In this document: positions 11,401 to 20,530 of the stretch, in pieces
Layout of the letters: every line of letters begins with the position of its first letter
How positions within the stretch are numbered: position 1 is the first letter of the stretch
NCBI GenBank assembly: GCA_031261005.1
Contig: JAISKF010000054.1
Span: forward strand, 1-64,000
Source: Enterobacteriaceae bacterium
GTDB lineage: Bacteria > Pseudomonadota > Gammaproteobacteria > Enterobacterales > Enterobacteriaceae
Direction: 5' to 3'
Length of the DNA stretch: 64,000 bases
Program-made: the position numbers and the translations under genes
Notes under the pieces: generated by a model
The model's input: the letters and a program-made list of their open reading frames with translations, nothing else
The model's database searches: none
Told to the model about the DNA's origin: nothing

Positions 11401-11563
11401 ACGAACGGCGGATTTTAACACCGCGGTAAGTGACTTGATAGCAGAATTTTAAATATATCTGTTTAGCAAGGAGATAGCGCATATCTTGCATAATAAATTA
11501 TCCGCCAAAATAGAATTCTGGCGGATAAAAGCTGATAAGAATGAAATAATAAGACAGAAAATA
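11401..11563. other. Intergenic between thrS and yniA
   Basis: AT-rich; expected to hold the thrS promoter on the minus strand (TGTTAAAAT could be an extended -10 near 11410-11420) and contains the yniA-side hairpin at 11498-11528. No small open frame with a ribosome binding site was seen. Confidence 0.4.
11498..11528 (-). terminator. Hairpin after yniA
   Basis: Ten-base stem TTATCCGCCA/TGGCGGATAA with an 11-nt loop, 35 bp past the yniA stop. No clear U-tract, so it may act as an mRNA 3' stabiliser rather than a strong terminator. Confidence 0.55.
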
Positions 11564-12436
11564 TTAATTTAATTCGTCACCAAATAACTTATTTACAGCT
11601 CGTTGCGCGGCTTCGATATGTTCACCGCCAAATAAATTGGCGCGATTTAATAAATAATAAAGCTGATATAACGGCTGGCGTTCAACAAAGTTGGCTGGTA
11701 AAGGCCAAACACTCTGATAACCATCGTAGATTTGCGGAGGTAGATCAGAATAAAGCGGCAACATCGCTAAGTCGCATTCACGATCACCCCAATAGCAGGC
11801 AGGATCAAAAATAATCGCTCCTACTTTACTCACACCGCAATTGGCTGGCCACAAATCGCCATGTAGCAGTGACGGCTGTGGGTGATGGCTTTTTAGACGT
11901 TGATTGACAATCGAAATAATCTTATCAATATCACCATAGTGAAGCCCTTTTTCATTGGCTAATTGCAGTTGCCAGCCAATGCGTTGTTCAGAGAAAAAGA
12001 CATTCCAGTGACGCTGCCAGCGATTGGGCTGCGGGGTCGTCGCTAAATCATTATCAAAATCCAGCCCAAATCGTAGTTGATCACTCCACTGATGCAGTTT
12101 GGCTAACTGCTGCCCTAAACAATAGGCATGATGTGCATCGAGCGGCTTTAATGGCAGGTATTCAAGAAGTAGAAAACTATAATCCCGATCATAGCCAACC
12201 CCGTAAACCTCCGGTACACGAACCGTTTTGCTTTTCGCTAATGCGATAAGTTGATCAGACTCAGCAGTGAAGATTGGAAGAATATCCCGCGTGTCATACT
12301 TAACAAAAACCTCTTTTGTACCGTTGCTGACTCGGCGCGCCCGATGAATATCACCTCCGGGCAACTCCTCTTTTTCAGTAATTATATAAGTTTCACCCAG
12401 ATACTCACTCAATAAACGACTGACGGATTGCCACAT
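11564..12436 (-). CDS. yniA: Fructosamine kinase-family protein
   Basis: Member of the fructosamine-3-kinase/ribulosamine kinase family, which phosphorylates sugar adducts on protein lysines so that they fall off (deglycation). The 290-aa protein has the ATP lysine in EVFVKYD (about residue 46), the catalytic loop HGDLWPAN at 192-199 with Asp194, and the metal-binding DPACYWGDRECDLAM at 211-225. Length matches E. coli YniA. A monocistronic unit next to yniB. Substrate in this organism is inferred from family only. Confidence 0.9.
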   Translation of the reverse strand: MWQSVSRLLSEYLGETYIITEKEELPGGDIHRARRVSNGTKEVFVKYDTRDILPIFTAESDQLIALAKSKTVRVPEVYGVGYDRDYSFLLLEYLPLKPLDAHHAYCLGQQLAKLHQWSDQLRFGLDFDNDLATTPQPNRWQRHWNVFFSEQRIGWQLQLANEKGLHYGDIDKIISIVNQRLKSHHPQPSLLHGDLWPANCGVSKVGAIIFDPACYWGDRECDLAMLPLYSDLPPQIYDGYQSVWPLPANFVERQPLYQLYYLLNRANLFGGEHIEAAQRAVNKLFGDELN

Positions 12437-12648
12437 GACATCACCTCAAGGTTATGATCAAGATGCTCACAGATTAACCGCTCACCTATTACGAAACGTC
12501 GATCTAATGCACAGCTTTAGGCTAAACATCTTGTTTCGCGTGGTGTTTAAATTTTATTGTGAATTCATCATGATTCTACAGAACCGGCATAATTTACCGG
12601 TTTGTATCTCGACAACATACATTAAGCGTAGAAGTGGTTAGCGAATAA

Positions 12649-13194
12649 TCAAAGCAGATTGATGAGATGCAGAACAATATAGACAAAAATACCCCAGAAA
12701 ATCGGTGCAATATAAAGCTGACCGGCTTGAGCAAAAATAGAGGTATTAGGGATAGAAATTAACTTTTCTAACTCCTGACGAGAACGAGCCTGATCACCAT
12801 TCATTGCTTCAAGCACCGCTCTTTCTGTTACGCCGTCACTAATATTACGTACGCGTTTTGCTAAACGCGTACCCGATGCACTCAATGCCAAACCAACAAA
12901 CATCAGCAGGAAAATTACAATAAACCAAACACTGTTACTTGATGACCAGCTACCAATATCCGGTACTGGCGAGCTTACCCAGAACGATTCCAGCATCGGC
13001 GTATACTGGCGGGCAATCTTAATCAGCACTTGCAAAAAATCCATAACAGTTACAGCTATTTCCTGCATTCCAGTTTTAGGTTCAATCAAATATTTCAGCA
13101 CTGAAATAATGGTAGAGATCAATGCGGGAATAAAAATCACAATACCGGCAATACGTTTAAGTAATGCCACCGCACTGGCTTGATGGTGAGTCAT
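12649..13194 (-). CDS. yniB: YniB-family inner-membrane protein
   Basis: 181 aa. Pattern MTHHQASAVALLKRIAGIVIF at the start and FIPALISTIISVLKY match E. coli YniB, a membrane protein of unknown function. Hydrophobic segments at about 14-36, 93-112 and near the C-terminus (about 158-178). The start at 13194 has a GGAGG Shine-Dalgarno 6 nt upstream; a longer in-frame version (to 13266) lacks one and does not match the family. It lies beside yniA, as in E. coli. Function unknown. Confidence 0.85.
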   Translation of the reverse strand: MTHHQASAVALLKRIAGIVIFIPALISTIISVLKYLIEPKTGMQEIAVTVMDFLQVLIKIARQYTPMLESFWVSSPVPDIGSWSSSNSVWFIVIFLLMFVGLALSASGTRLAKRVRNISDGVTERAVLEAMNGDQARSRQELEKLISIPNTSIFAQAGQLYIAPIFWGIFVYIVLHLINLL

Positions 13195-13372
13195 TCTGCC
13201 TCCGTGTCGAAACACCGATGTCTTATTCAGTTGTAACAAAAAATTATGTTCCATTTTCAGGAACATAATTTAACTGGCGATCATATAGTCTGATAAATCT
13301 TGCTGAGAGCGAATACCGTTAATTCGCAAATAAAAACATCAAAAAAATATAAGACCATAAAATTTATTATTT

Positions 13373-13462
13373 TTAATGGGTTACTGCAATTAAGGCATAA
13401 GTGCTAATCATCAATAATGCAAATATCACGGTACTTAGAGACCACTTTAATTCAGCCGACAT
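13373..13462 (-). CDS. ynhF: Small membrane protein YnhF
   Basis: A 29-residue frame, MSAELKWSLSTVIFALLMIS then TYALIAVTH, with an AGGA ribosome binding site. Start (MSxxLKxSL), single transmembrane helix and final TH/LH residues resemble the 29-aa E. coli YnhF, which also lies beside purR. YnhF is a short inner-membrane protein linked to stress in E. coli; its task is not known. Recognition rests on length, position next to purR and the N-terminal pattern. Confidence 0.8.
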   Translation of the reverse strand: MSAELKWSLSTVIFALLMISTYALIAVTH

Positions 13463-13750
13463 GCGTTTTTCCTACGACAAAAGTTTTTCTAACCTGTAAG
13501 TGATTTGACCTACATAAAAAATACACATATCAGAGGGATATTCTCCTTTAACATTTGTATCAAATACGCCAAAATTCACCGCCTGTAAAATACGAAAGTG
13601 ACTAATCTTCGTGATTTCGTAACAAATTCTATACCGTTTCGCTTTCTTTGTGTAACCCGTTTCGCCTTTGTTGCTAAAGAAAAAAAGCAAACGTTAACGT
13701 AAGCGTTTACACTGTGCCAATACAATATTAGTTTAGGAGAACTCTGTCTT
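13463..13750. other. Divergent regulatory region ynhF/purR
   Basis: About 290 bp between the divergent ynhF and purR starts. Holds the PurR box at 13685-13700 and presumably both promoters. Nothing else recognisable. Confidence 0.5.
13685..13700. promoter_or_regulatory. PurR box upstream of purR
   Basis: AAGCAAACGTTAACGT matches the PurR consensus ACGCAAACGTTTTCGT at 13 of 16 positions and lies about 50 bp upstream of the purR start. A second, weaker overlapping copy follows (ACGTAAGCGTTTAC). Suggests autoregulation, as known for E. coli purR. Confidence 0.75.
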
Positions 13751-14767
13751 ATGGCAACAATAAAAGATGTAGCAAAACATGCTGGCGTCTCAACGACAAC
13801 GGTCTCCCACGTTATCAATAAAACTCGTTTTGTCGCAGAAGATACCAAAGCGGCTGTTTGGGCAGCGATAAAAGATTTGAGTTATTCCCCAAGTGCAGTC
13901 GCCCGTAGTTTAAAAGTAAATAGCACCAATACTATTGGCTTACTGGCAACATCAAGCGGATCACCTTATTTTGCTGAGGTTATTCAAGCTGTTGAAGCGG
14001 CTTGTTATAAAAAAGGTTATACGCTGATCCTTTGTAATACTCAAAATGAGTTAGAAAAACAGGAAGCCTACTTAGCTATGTTGGCACAAAAACGTGTCGA
14101 TGGTTTGCTGGTTATGTGTTCTGAATACCGTCCGCCATTGTTAAATTTACTCGAAAATTATCATCATATTCCGATGATGGTGATGGATTGGGGTAAACAC
14201 AGCGATTTCACTGATAATATTGAAGATAACGGTTGTCATGGCGGTTATCTGGCGACACGTTATCTTATTGAACGCGGGCATCGCGATATTGCAACAATTA
14301 CTGGTCAGCTTAATGAATTTACCGGACGTGAACGTCACAATGGCTTTTTACAAGCATTGAAAGAAGCAGAAATTACTATTCCTGATGAATGGATTATTGA
14401 AGCTGACTTTCAGCCGTGTGATGGCTATAAAGGCATGATGAAAATTCTGCAAGCAAAAAAACGCCCTACTGCACTATTTTGCGGCGGTGATGTTATTGCG
14501 ATGGGCGCACTTTGTGCGCTGGGCGAAATGGGATTACGTGTACCGGAAGATATTTCGGTGATCGGGTATGACAATATTCGCAATACTAATTATTACAATC
14601 CGCCGCTGACCACTATCCAGCAGCCAAAAGAAGGTTTAGCGGAGATGGCTTTGGATATGTTGTTAGATCGTATCATCAATAAACGTGAAATTTGTCAATC
14701 TATTGAGCTGCACCCTGAATTGGTTGAACGAAGTTCTGTTACTGATGGTCCGCATCGAAAAAAATAA
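13751..14767 (+). CDS. purR: Purine repressor, LacI family
   Basis: Represses purine and related nucleotide biosynthesis genes when bound to hypoxanthine or guanine. 338 aa. LacI-type helix-turn-helix [20 protein letters not shown] (1-20) and hinge helix ([11 protein letters not shown], about 48-58) are followed by a periplasmic-binding-protein-like effector domain with [12 protein letters not shown] and [37 protein letters not shown] core. Ends TDGPHRKK like E. coli PurR. GTCTT-rich leader with AGGAGA 8 nt before ATG. Autoregulated by the upstream box. Confidence 0.95.
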   Translation: MATIKDVAKHAGVSTTTVSHVINKTRFVAEDTKAAVWAAIKDLSYSPSAVARSLKVNSTNTIGLLATSSGSPYFAEVIQAVEAACYKKGYTLILCNTQNELEKQEAYLAMLAQKRVDGLLVMCSEYRPPLLNLLENYHHIPMMVMDWGKHSDFTDNIEDNGCHGGYLATRYLIERGHRDIATITGQLNEFTGRERHNGFLQALKEAEITIPDEWIIEADFQPCDGYKGMMKILQAKKRPTALFCGGDVIAMGALCALGEMGLRVPEDISVIGYDNIRNTNYYNPPLTTIQQPKEGLAEMALDMLLDRIINKREICQSIELHPELVERSSVTDGPHRKK

Positions 14768-14803
14768 CAAAAGTGGCTCAAATATACATTTCTACGGGCA
14801 AAA

Positions 14804-14829
14804 ATCAGGAGGCGCTAAAGCCTCCTGAT
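14804..14829. terminator. Bidirectional terminator purR/htpX
   Basis: ATCAGGAGGC/GCCTCCTGAT 10-bp stem with a 6-nt loop in the short gap between the convergent purR and htpX. Confidence 0.7.
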
Positions 14830-14867
14830 GTGTATTTAACTAACGGTAATACAGCGCGTTTGTTTAG

Positions 14868-15740
14868 TTATAAATAACTGCCCGCCCGTAACGCCTCAAT
14901 TCGTTTATCCAACGGCGGATGTGACATAAACAGTTCGCTGAACGTTTTCGATTTACCATTGATGCAAAATGCCATCATGGTGGATTCTTCCTGCGGTTCA
15001 TAACTGGTTTTTAGCCGTTGTAATGCAGCGATCATCTTTTCACGACCAACAAGATTGGCAGAACCGGCATCTGCTTTAAATTCACGATGGCGTGAAAACC
15101 ACATGGTGATGATGCTCGCCAGAATGCCGAATAATAGTTCCAGCACCATTGATACCGCAAAATAGATCATAGGATTACCTGATGATGAATTTTCATCATT
15201 GCGGTTAAGGAAACCGGCAGCAACCTGAGCAATTAGCCGTGAAGCGAAGATAACGAAAGTATTGACGACACCTTGAATTAAGGTCATTGTGACCATGTCA
15301 CCATTAGCTACATGACTGATTTCATGCGCTAAAACGGCTTCTGCTTCATCGCGGCTCATGTTTTGCAGTAAACCAGAGCTGACAGCAACGAGTGAGGCAT
15401 TACGTCTGGCTCCGGTGGCAAATGCGTTAATGTCCGGTGCGTTATAAATAGCGACTTGCGGCATGGCAATGCCAACTTGCTGTGATTGACGGCGAATTGT
15501 TTCCACCAACCAACGTTCGACTTCATTGGTGGGTTGTTCGATAACTTGCCCGCCAACTGAGCGTAGCGCCAGCCATTTTGACATCATCAATGAAATTAAT
15601 GATCCGCCGAAACCAAACAGGCAAGCCATGATCATTAGCCCTTGTACACTGCGCCCCTGAATACCGGTCAGACTTAGTACGATGCTAAAAACAAACATAA
15701 CCGCAAGGTTGGTTAATAAAAATAACGCAATACGCATCAT
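14868..15740 (-). CDS. htpX: Membrane zinc metalloprotease HtpX
   Basis: Inner-membrane M48 protease for quality control of membrane proteins, working with FtsH. 290 aa. N-terminal transmembrane helices (about 4-24 and 33-53), HEISH zinc site at 139-143 with catalytic Glu140, two further hydrophobic segments (about 155-176 and 190-215), and the third zinc ligand Glu in [13 protein letters not shown]. Nearly colinear with E. coli HtpX (293 aa). In E. coli it is under CpxR and heat-shock control; no Cpx box was verified here. Confidence 0.95.
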   Translation of the reverse strand: MMRIALFLLTNLAVMFVFSIVLSLTGIQGRSVQGLMIMACLFGFGGSLISLMMSKWLALRSVGGQVIEQPTNEVERWLVETIRRQSQQVGIAMPQVAIYNAPDINAFATGARRNASLVAVSSGLLQNMSRDEAEAVLAHEISHVANGDMVTMTLIQGVVNTFVIFASRLIAQVAAGFLNRNDENSSSGNPMIYFAVSMVLELLFGILASIITMWFSRHREFKADAGSANLVGREKMIAALQRLKTSYEPQEESTMMAFCINGKSKTFSELFMSHPPLDKRIEALRAGSYL

Positions 15741-15916
15741 AAAATGGTAATTCCCTTATAGAAATAAAGTGATGTTTCTGATTTCGTAGATTTTATGGCT
15801 TAATCAGTAAAATTCAATGGTAGATAACAGAGTTATAACAATTTAATCATAACTTTACATTACTAGCTAGCTAAGTCAATGATAACTAATAAGTATTAAA
15901 ATAGGATCTACAAAAA

Positions 15917-15946
15917 TAAGGCGCTTAATCTACATTAAGCGCCTTA
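15917..15946 (-). terminator. Intrinsic terminator after prc
   Basis: TAAGGCGCTTAAT/ATTAAGCGCCTTA 13-bp stem, 4-nt loop, then TTTTTG on the minus strand, 40 bp beyond prc. Confidence 0.88.
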
Positions 15947-15985
15947 CTGGATTCAAATAATTTTTTACTACCTAAAATTACTTAC

Positions 15986-18028
15986 TTAATTTTTCTTTGC
16001 TGCCGCTGTTGTCTCGTTCTTTTCTAATGCTGCTAAATCTAACGCAATCAGCACAGTTTCATCGAGATAAGGATCAGGCTCTTTATAATCTTTTGGCAAT
16101 TCGTCCAGAGACTTTAACAACTTTTTGTTTTCACGGGCTAAACGTTCATTGATATGTTTTAAACGAATCGCATCATCTTCATTACTCTCTTTTTCCCGTT
16201 GGGCATAGTTAAGAGAAATGTTAGCGCGTTTGTCCTTGTTCTCTTTATAACGAGCAATATTCTGCATAATGTATTGGAATTCAGCATCTTTGGCGATACG
16301 TTCCTCATGATCTTTTTTCAAGGTAGGCAGATATTTAGATTCATCATCAATAACGCTATAAGTTGCTTTATCAATACTGTCCCACGGTAAGGCGTTATCT
16401 TCAAAACGTTCGCCAGTTTCAATTGGAGCCAGTCCTGTCGGCATAATGATGTCAGGTGTTACACCTTTACGCTGTGTGCTACCGCCGTTAATACGATAAA
16501 ACTTCTGAATGGTATATTGTACTGAACCCAGCTCCGGCCAGTCAGGACGTAGCATCTGGTCATAAATACGATTCAATGCACGATGCTGTTGTACTGTGCC
16601 TTTACCGAACGTTGGTTCACCAACAATCAGCGCGCGTCCGTAATCCTGCATAGCAGCCGCAAAGATTTCTGATGCCGAAGCACTGAAACGATCAACTAAA
16701 ACCACTAACGGACCTTTGTAATAAACAACACCGTCAGTATCGCTATCTTCGCGGATCTTACCGTTGTTATCACGCACCTGTACGGCTGGTCCGCTTGGAA
16801 TGAATAGTCCGGACAGAGAAACCGCTTCGGTTAATGCGCCACCGCCGTTAGATCTCAGATCAATAATAATGCTATCAACGTTCTGTTTAGTCAGTTTTTG
16901 CAACTGGGTTTTGACATCTTCCGTCAAACCGACGTAAAAACCTGGAATATCCAGAACACCAACTTTCTGTTTACCAATCGTTTTTAGCGTCATCTTAACC
17001 GCACGATCTTCTAAGCGGATACGCTCACGCGTCAATGTGATGGTTTTAGATTTTGCGCCTTTAGCAGCAGGAAGGATCTCTAAACGCACTTTACTGCCTT
17101 TAGGACCTTTAATTAACGCGACAACATCATCAAGACGCCAGCCAATCACATCAACCATTGGTTTATCTTGCTGACCAACGCCGATAATTTTATCCCCAAC
17201 AGCGATAGATTTACTCTTAGCTGCCGGACCGCCAGCAACCAATGAATTAATTTGGGTATAATCATCTTCCATCTGTAACACTGCGCCGATACCCTCCAAA
17301 GAAAGGCTCATTTCAGTATTAAACTGTTCAGTATTACGCGGCGACAAGTAACTTGTATGAGGATCGATTTCACGAGAAAACGCATTCATAAAGGTTTGGA
17401 ATACGTCTTCACTTTTTGCCTGAGTTAAGCGTTTAATGGCTGATTGATAACGCTTAGTCAGCGTTTTTTTTATTTCCGGCCATTTTTTGCCCGCCAGTTT
17501 CAGGTTTAACTCATCGTACTTAACTTTTTCGTACCAGAGTTTATCCAGTTCTTCGACGCTGGTTGGCCAAGGCGCTTTGCTGCGATCCACTTCAATTGAA
17601 TCACTGCCATCAAACGTCATTGGCTGATCCAACAACGTTAGTGCATAGGTCAATCGCTCAAAACGCCGTTTTTGCGCGTAGTTATACAGCGTATAGACGG
17701 TATCTAACTGACCAGATTTTAATTCATCATCCAGCGTCGTCTTTTTATCTGCAAACCTGGCAATATCGGATGCCAGTAACACATTATGGCTATAGTCCAA
17801 GAGATTCAGGTAACGATTGAAAATCTTCTCTGAAAAGGCATCATCAAGATCGAATTGACGATAATGCGAACGAGTTAAACGAGAAGTGACACGTTCACTT
17901 ACCGTTGCATGCTGCGCTTCCTGAGTCAGATCAGGAAGTTTATCGACATGAGATGTAGTGTCCTTAGCATAACTTAATCCTGCGAGAAATAAGCTTGCGA
18001 TGGCAGTAAATCGGACTAAGTTATTCAT
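15986..18028 (-). CDS. prc: Carboxy-terminal processing protease (tail-specific protease)
   Basis: Periplasmic S41 serine protease that trims C-termini, for example of penicillin-binding protein 3 and, with NlpI, the hydrolase MepS. 680 aa. Cleavable signal peptide (1-21, ending LSYA), PDZ domain at about 245-325, and the catalytic Ser451 in FSASASE paired with Lys476 in EPTFGKG. C-terminal charged helical domain from about 590. Ends 19 bp upstream-to-downstream after proQ on the same strand, so proQ-prc is probably one unit, as in E. coli. Confidence 0.96.
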   Translation of the reverse strand: MNNLVRFTAIASLFLAGLSYAKDTTSHVDKLPDLTQEAQHATVSERVTSRLTRSHYRQFDLDDAFSEKIFNRYLNLLDYSHNVLLASDIARFADKKTTLDDELKSGQLDTVYTLYNYAQKRRFERLTYALTLLDQPMTFDGSDSIEVDRSKAPWPTSVEELDKLWYEKVKYDELNLKLAGKKWPEIKKTLTKRYQSAIKRLTQAKSEDVFQTFMNAFSREIDPHTSYLSPRNTEQFNTEMSLSLEGIGAVLQMEDDYTQINSLVAGGPAAKSKSIAVGDKIIGVGQQDKPMVDVIGWRLDDVVALIKGPKGSKVRLEILPAAKGAKSKTITLTRERIRLEDRAVKMTLKTIGKQKVGVLDIPGFYVGLTEDVKTQLQKLTKQNVDSIIIDLRSNGGGALTEAVSLSGLFIPSGPAVQVRDNNGKIREDSDTDGVVYYKGPLVVLVDRFSASASEIFAAAMQDYGRALIVGEPTFGKGTVQQHRALNRIYDQMLRPDWPELGSVQYTIQKFYRINGGSTQRKGVTPDIIMPTGLAPIETGERFEDNALPWDSIDKATYSVIDDESKYLPTLKKDHEERIAKDAEFQYIMQNIARYKENKDKRANISLNYAQREKESNEDDAIRLKHINERLARENKKLLKSLDELPKDYKEPDPYLDETVLIALDLAALEKNETTAAAKKN

Positions 18029-18047
18029 GCTCTGGCAAATCTCCGAC

Positions 18048-18755
18048 TTAGAACTGTAAATGCTCGGCGCGAACCAGCATCGCTAAACCAGAAGCAAGCT
18101 GCACACGAACACCATCTTTAGCGATTTCAAGAACAGTGGCATCCATCGCACTTTTACCGGCGCGAACCTGAACATTCTGCCCTGCTTTCAGTGCAGCAAT
18201 ATCGGCTGCGGACGCTGAACGAGTTGCTTTGACCGGTTGGCTTTTAGCTGGTTTAACATCTGTTTCAGCACGAACTGGTGCAGGTTTAGCTTTCACCTGA
18301 GATGAAGTGCGAGAAGACGGTTGAGCAGAATTAGCATTCGGCGCTGATTTTTTAGCCGCAGGACGAGGACGGCGATTCGCGGTTGTTTCACCCGCTTCTT
18401 TGCGTTGTGCTGCGCGCTGCGCCTGAACACGGGCTTTCGCTTCTTCCAGTTGCTTACGTGCAAACTCAACATGTTGCTCTTCCAGTACGCCGCAATCAGC
18501 GCCATCAAGATCAACTCGCTGTGCATTTGGTTTTAAACCATGCAAATAGCGCCAGCTAGAGGTATATAACCGTAAAGCAGTGCGTAATTGAGTTTTACTG
18601 AATAGCGTCTCTTCAGGCAGTCGGGTGACAACATCTTGAAAGATACCAATCTTCAGCGGCCGAGCTTCGCCTTCAGTGGTGAAACAAAGCGGGAATTTTT
18701 CTGCCAGATAGGCAATTACTTCTTTACTGCTAGTCAACTTAGGTTGATTTTCCAT
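18048..18755 (-). CDS. proQ: RNA chaperone ProQ
   Basis: FinO-type RNA-binding protein that stabilises and matches sRNAs with mRNAs and binds many 3' ends. 235 aa. FinO domain at about 8-115 ([29 protein letters not shown]), basic low-complexity linker at about 120-180 rich in Ala/Lys/Pro/Ser, and a Tudor-like C-terminal domain (from about 185) with [18 protein letters not shown]. Cotranscribed with prc. Its presence with RybB in the same window is a coincidence of location; RybB acts through Hfq in E. coli. Confidence 0.95.
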   Translation of the reverse strand: MENQPKLTSSKEVIAYLAEKFPLCFTTEGEARPLKIGIFQDVVTRLPEETLFSKTQLRTALRLYTSSWRYLHGLKPNAQRVDLDGADCGVLEEQHVEFARKQLEEAKARVQAQRAAQRKEAGETTANRRPRPAAKKSAPNANSAQPSSRTSSQVKAKPAPVRAETDVKPAKSQPVKATRSASAADIAALKAGQNVQVRAGKSAMDATVLEIAKDGVRVQLASGLAMLVRAEHLQF

Positions 18756-18888
18756 GAAATTTCCTGATTACAACGAACTCACCCAAAAGCGCAGGCATAG
18801 ATTACACGCCATTATAATCACGCTCTCAGTAAAATCTACGTTATCCGCACTTCAAGTTTAAACTAATGATTACAAACCAACGCTTTGG

Positions 18889-19356
18889 TTAGGAAAACTG
18901 CTCAATTTGCCCGGAAAGCAAATCAGCAATACCTTGCAGCCCTTGTTCATCATCACTATCAAAACGGTTAAATACCGTACTATCTATATCTAAAACACCA
19001 ATAACAGCACTTCCTTTATAAATAGGAAGCACAATTTCAGCATTACTTGCACTATCACAGGCAATGTGACCGTCAAATTGATGGACATCATCAATGCGTA
19101 ATGTGCGTTTTTCTGCAACAGCAGTACCGCAAACACCACGTCCAACAGGGATTCGTGTACAAGCTATTTTTCCCTGAAATGGTCCTAAGACCAAGAGATT
19201 ATCTTTCAATAAGTAGAAACCAGCCCAATTAACCTTTTCCAGCCGTTCAAACAGTAATGCACTGGTATTAGCCAGTAGAGCGATTAAATCGCTCTCACCA
19301 TCAACCAATGCACTTAAGTCTCTTTGTAGCTCGGTATAGAACGCTTTTTTATTCAT
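18889..19356 (-). CDS. msrC: Free methionine-(R)-sulfoxide reductase
   Basis: GAF-domain enzyme (formerly YebR) that reduces free Met-R-sulfoxide, using thioredoxin. 155 aa from the ATG at 19356 (MNKKAFYTEL), which matches the family start; an upstream frame to 19410 is not supported. The three conserved cysteines are Cys66, Cys76 and Cys100 in KIACTRIP, RGVCGTAV and GHIACDSAS. Upstream of proQ on the same strand, as in E. coli. The side facing yciH is a junction between blocks that are apart in E. coli. Confidence 0.93.
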   Translation of the reverse strand: MNKKAFYTELQRDLSALVDGESDLIALLANTSALLFERLEKVNWAGFYLLKDNLLVLGPFQGKIACTRIPVGRGVCGTAVAEKRTLRIDDVHQFDGHIACDSASNAEIVLPIYKGSAVIGVLDIDSTVFNRFDSDDEQGLQGIADLLSGQIEQFS

Positions 19357-19417
19357 TTTATCAATACAAATCATTAAATATACATTACCGGAATTCAGTA
19401 ATAGCGGCACTGAATGA

Positions 19418-19744
19418 TTATCCGCCAGCGAGTTTAACTTTGAAACCTTTACATTCTAGCAGCTCTTTCAATTCATCGCGCTTATCGCCTTGAATTTCAA
19501 TTAAACCCTCTTTGACTGCTCCGCCGCAACCGCATTTCTTTTTTAACTCTGCGGCTAATTTCTGTAAATCAGCATCATTGAGATCAAGACCAGAGATAAT
19601 ACAGACACCTTTACCTTTTCGCCCGCTAGTTTGACGCTGAATACGAACAATACCATCGCCTTTTGGTCGTTCTATTTCGATTTTTTCGGGCTGAATCCGA
19701 CCTGAATCTGTGGAATAAACTAAACGACTATTGTTATCTGCCAT
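19418..19744 (-). CDS. yciH: SUI1/eIF1-like translation factor YciH
   Basis: 108 aa, SUI1 fold related to eukaryotic eIF1; takes part in start-site fidelity and stress translation. Conserved basic motif IQRQTSGRKGKGVC (about 36-49), then LKKKCGCGGAVKEG and a KVKLAGG C-terminus identical to E. coli YciH. Begins 15 nt after the pyrF stop, so it is likely cotranscribed with pyrF. Confidence 0.94.
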   Translation of the reverse strand: MADNNSRLVYSTDSGRIQPEKIEIERPKGDGIVRIQRQTSGRKGKGVCIISGLDLNDADLQKLAAELKKKCGCGGAVKEGLIEIQGDKRDELKELLECKGFKVKLAGG

Positions 19745-19759
19745 CGTTTGAGCAACCTC

Positions 19760-20461
19760 TTATACCAGACTGGCTAAAATATCCTGCAATGCCTGAGCAG
19801 GATTAGCTGACTGAGTAATTGGTCTGCCGATTACCATATAATCAACCCCCGCAGCTAAGGCTTGCGGCGGCGTCATCACACGGCGTTGATCACCAAGATC
19901 GCTGCCAACAGGACGAATACCCGGTGTGACTAACTCAAATGCTGCACCAAACTGTGATTTCAAATATGTCGCTTCGTGAGCGGAACATACCACACCATCG
20001 AGACCATTATCTTTTGTCAGTCGGGCTAATCTTGCAGCCTGCTCTGTTACCGAAACTTCAATACCCAAGCCGCGAAGATCACTTTCATCCATGCTGGTTA
20101 ACACAGTGACAGCAATCAGTTTAGGCGCATTTTTACCGTAAGGTAGTAGCGCGTTTTTTGCTGCTTCCATCATACGAGCACCGCCGCAAGCATGAACATT
20201 TACCATCCATACACCGAGTTCGGCAGCAGCGGCAACACCGCGCGCAACAGTATTAGGAATATCGTGAAATTTTAAATCCAGAAAAACATCAAATCCGCGA
20301 CGATGTAACTCACGTACTAGCTCCGGTCCGTAAAGCGAGAACATCTCGTTACCAATCTTTAACCGGCAATCTTTTGGTTCAATTTTATCTGCTAATTCCA
20401 GAGCTGAACGCTGATTGTCATAATCCAGAGCAACGATAATAGGTGAAGTCGTTATCGACAT
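19760..20461 (-). CDS. pyrF: Orotidine 5'-phosphate decarboxylase
   Basis: Converts OMP to UMP, last step of UMP synthesis. 233 aa, a TIM barrel. Catalytic [10 protein letters not shown] at 62-71 with Asp62, Lys64 and Asp67; phosphate loop [14 protein letters not shown] and VIGRPITQS near the end. About 12 residues shorter at the N-terminus than the E. coli enzyme, which is within family variation. Follows lapB after 69 bp containing a hairpin (20495-20515), and precedes yciH. Confidence 0.96.
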   Translation of the reverse strand: MSITTSPIIVALDYDNQRSALELADKIEPKDCRLKIGNEMFSLYGPELVRELHRRGFDVFLDLKFHDIPNTVARGVAAAAELGVWMVNVHACGGARMMEAAKNALLPYGKNAPKLIAVTVLTSMDESDLRGLGIEVSVTEQAARLARLTKDNGLDGVVCSAHEATYLKSQFGAAFELVTPGIRPVGSDLGDQRRVMTPPQALAAGVDYMVIGRPITQSANPAQALQDILASLV

Positions 20462-20494
20462 ACTGTTTTCCTGTACTAATGTTTTACTAAAAGC

Positions 20495-20515
20495 GCCTGA
20501 CTCATCTAGTCAGGC
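20495..20515 (-). terminator. Hairpin between lapB and pyrF
   Basis: GCCTGACT/AGTCAGGC 8-bp stem with a 5-nt loop and TTTT on the minus strand side. May separate lapAB from pyrF-yciH or act as a partial terminator. Confidence 0.65.
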
Positions 20516-20530
20516 AATAAATTTATTACG

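Noticed and set aside
12437..12648. Small plus-strand frame between yniA and yniB
   Set aside because: No ribosome binding site, no recognisable pattern; likely random in AT-rich DNA.
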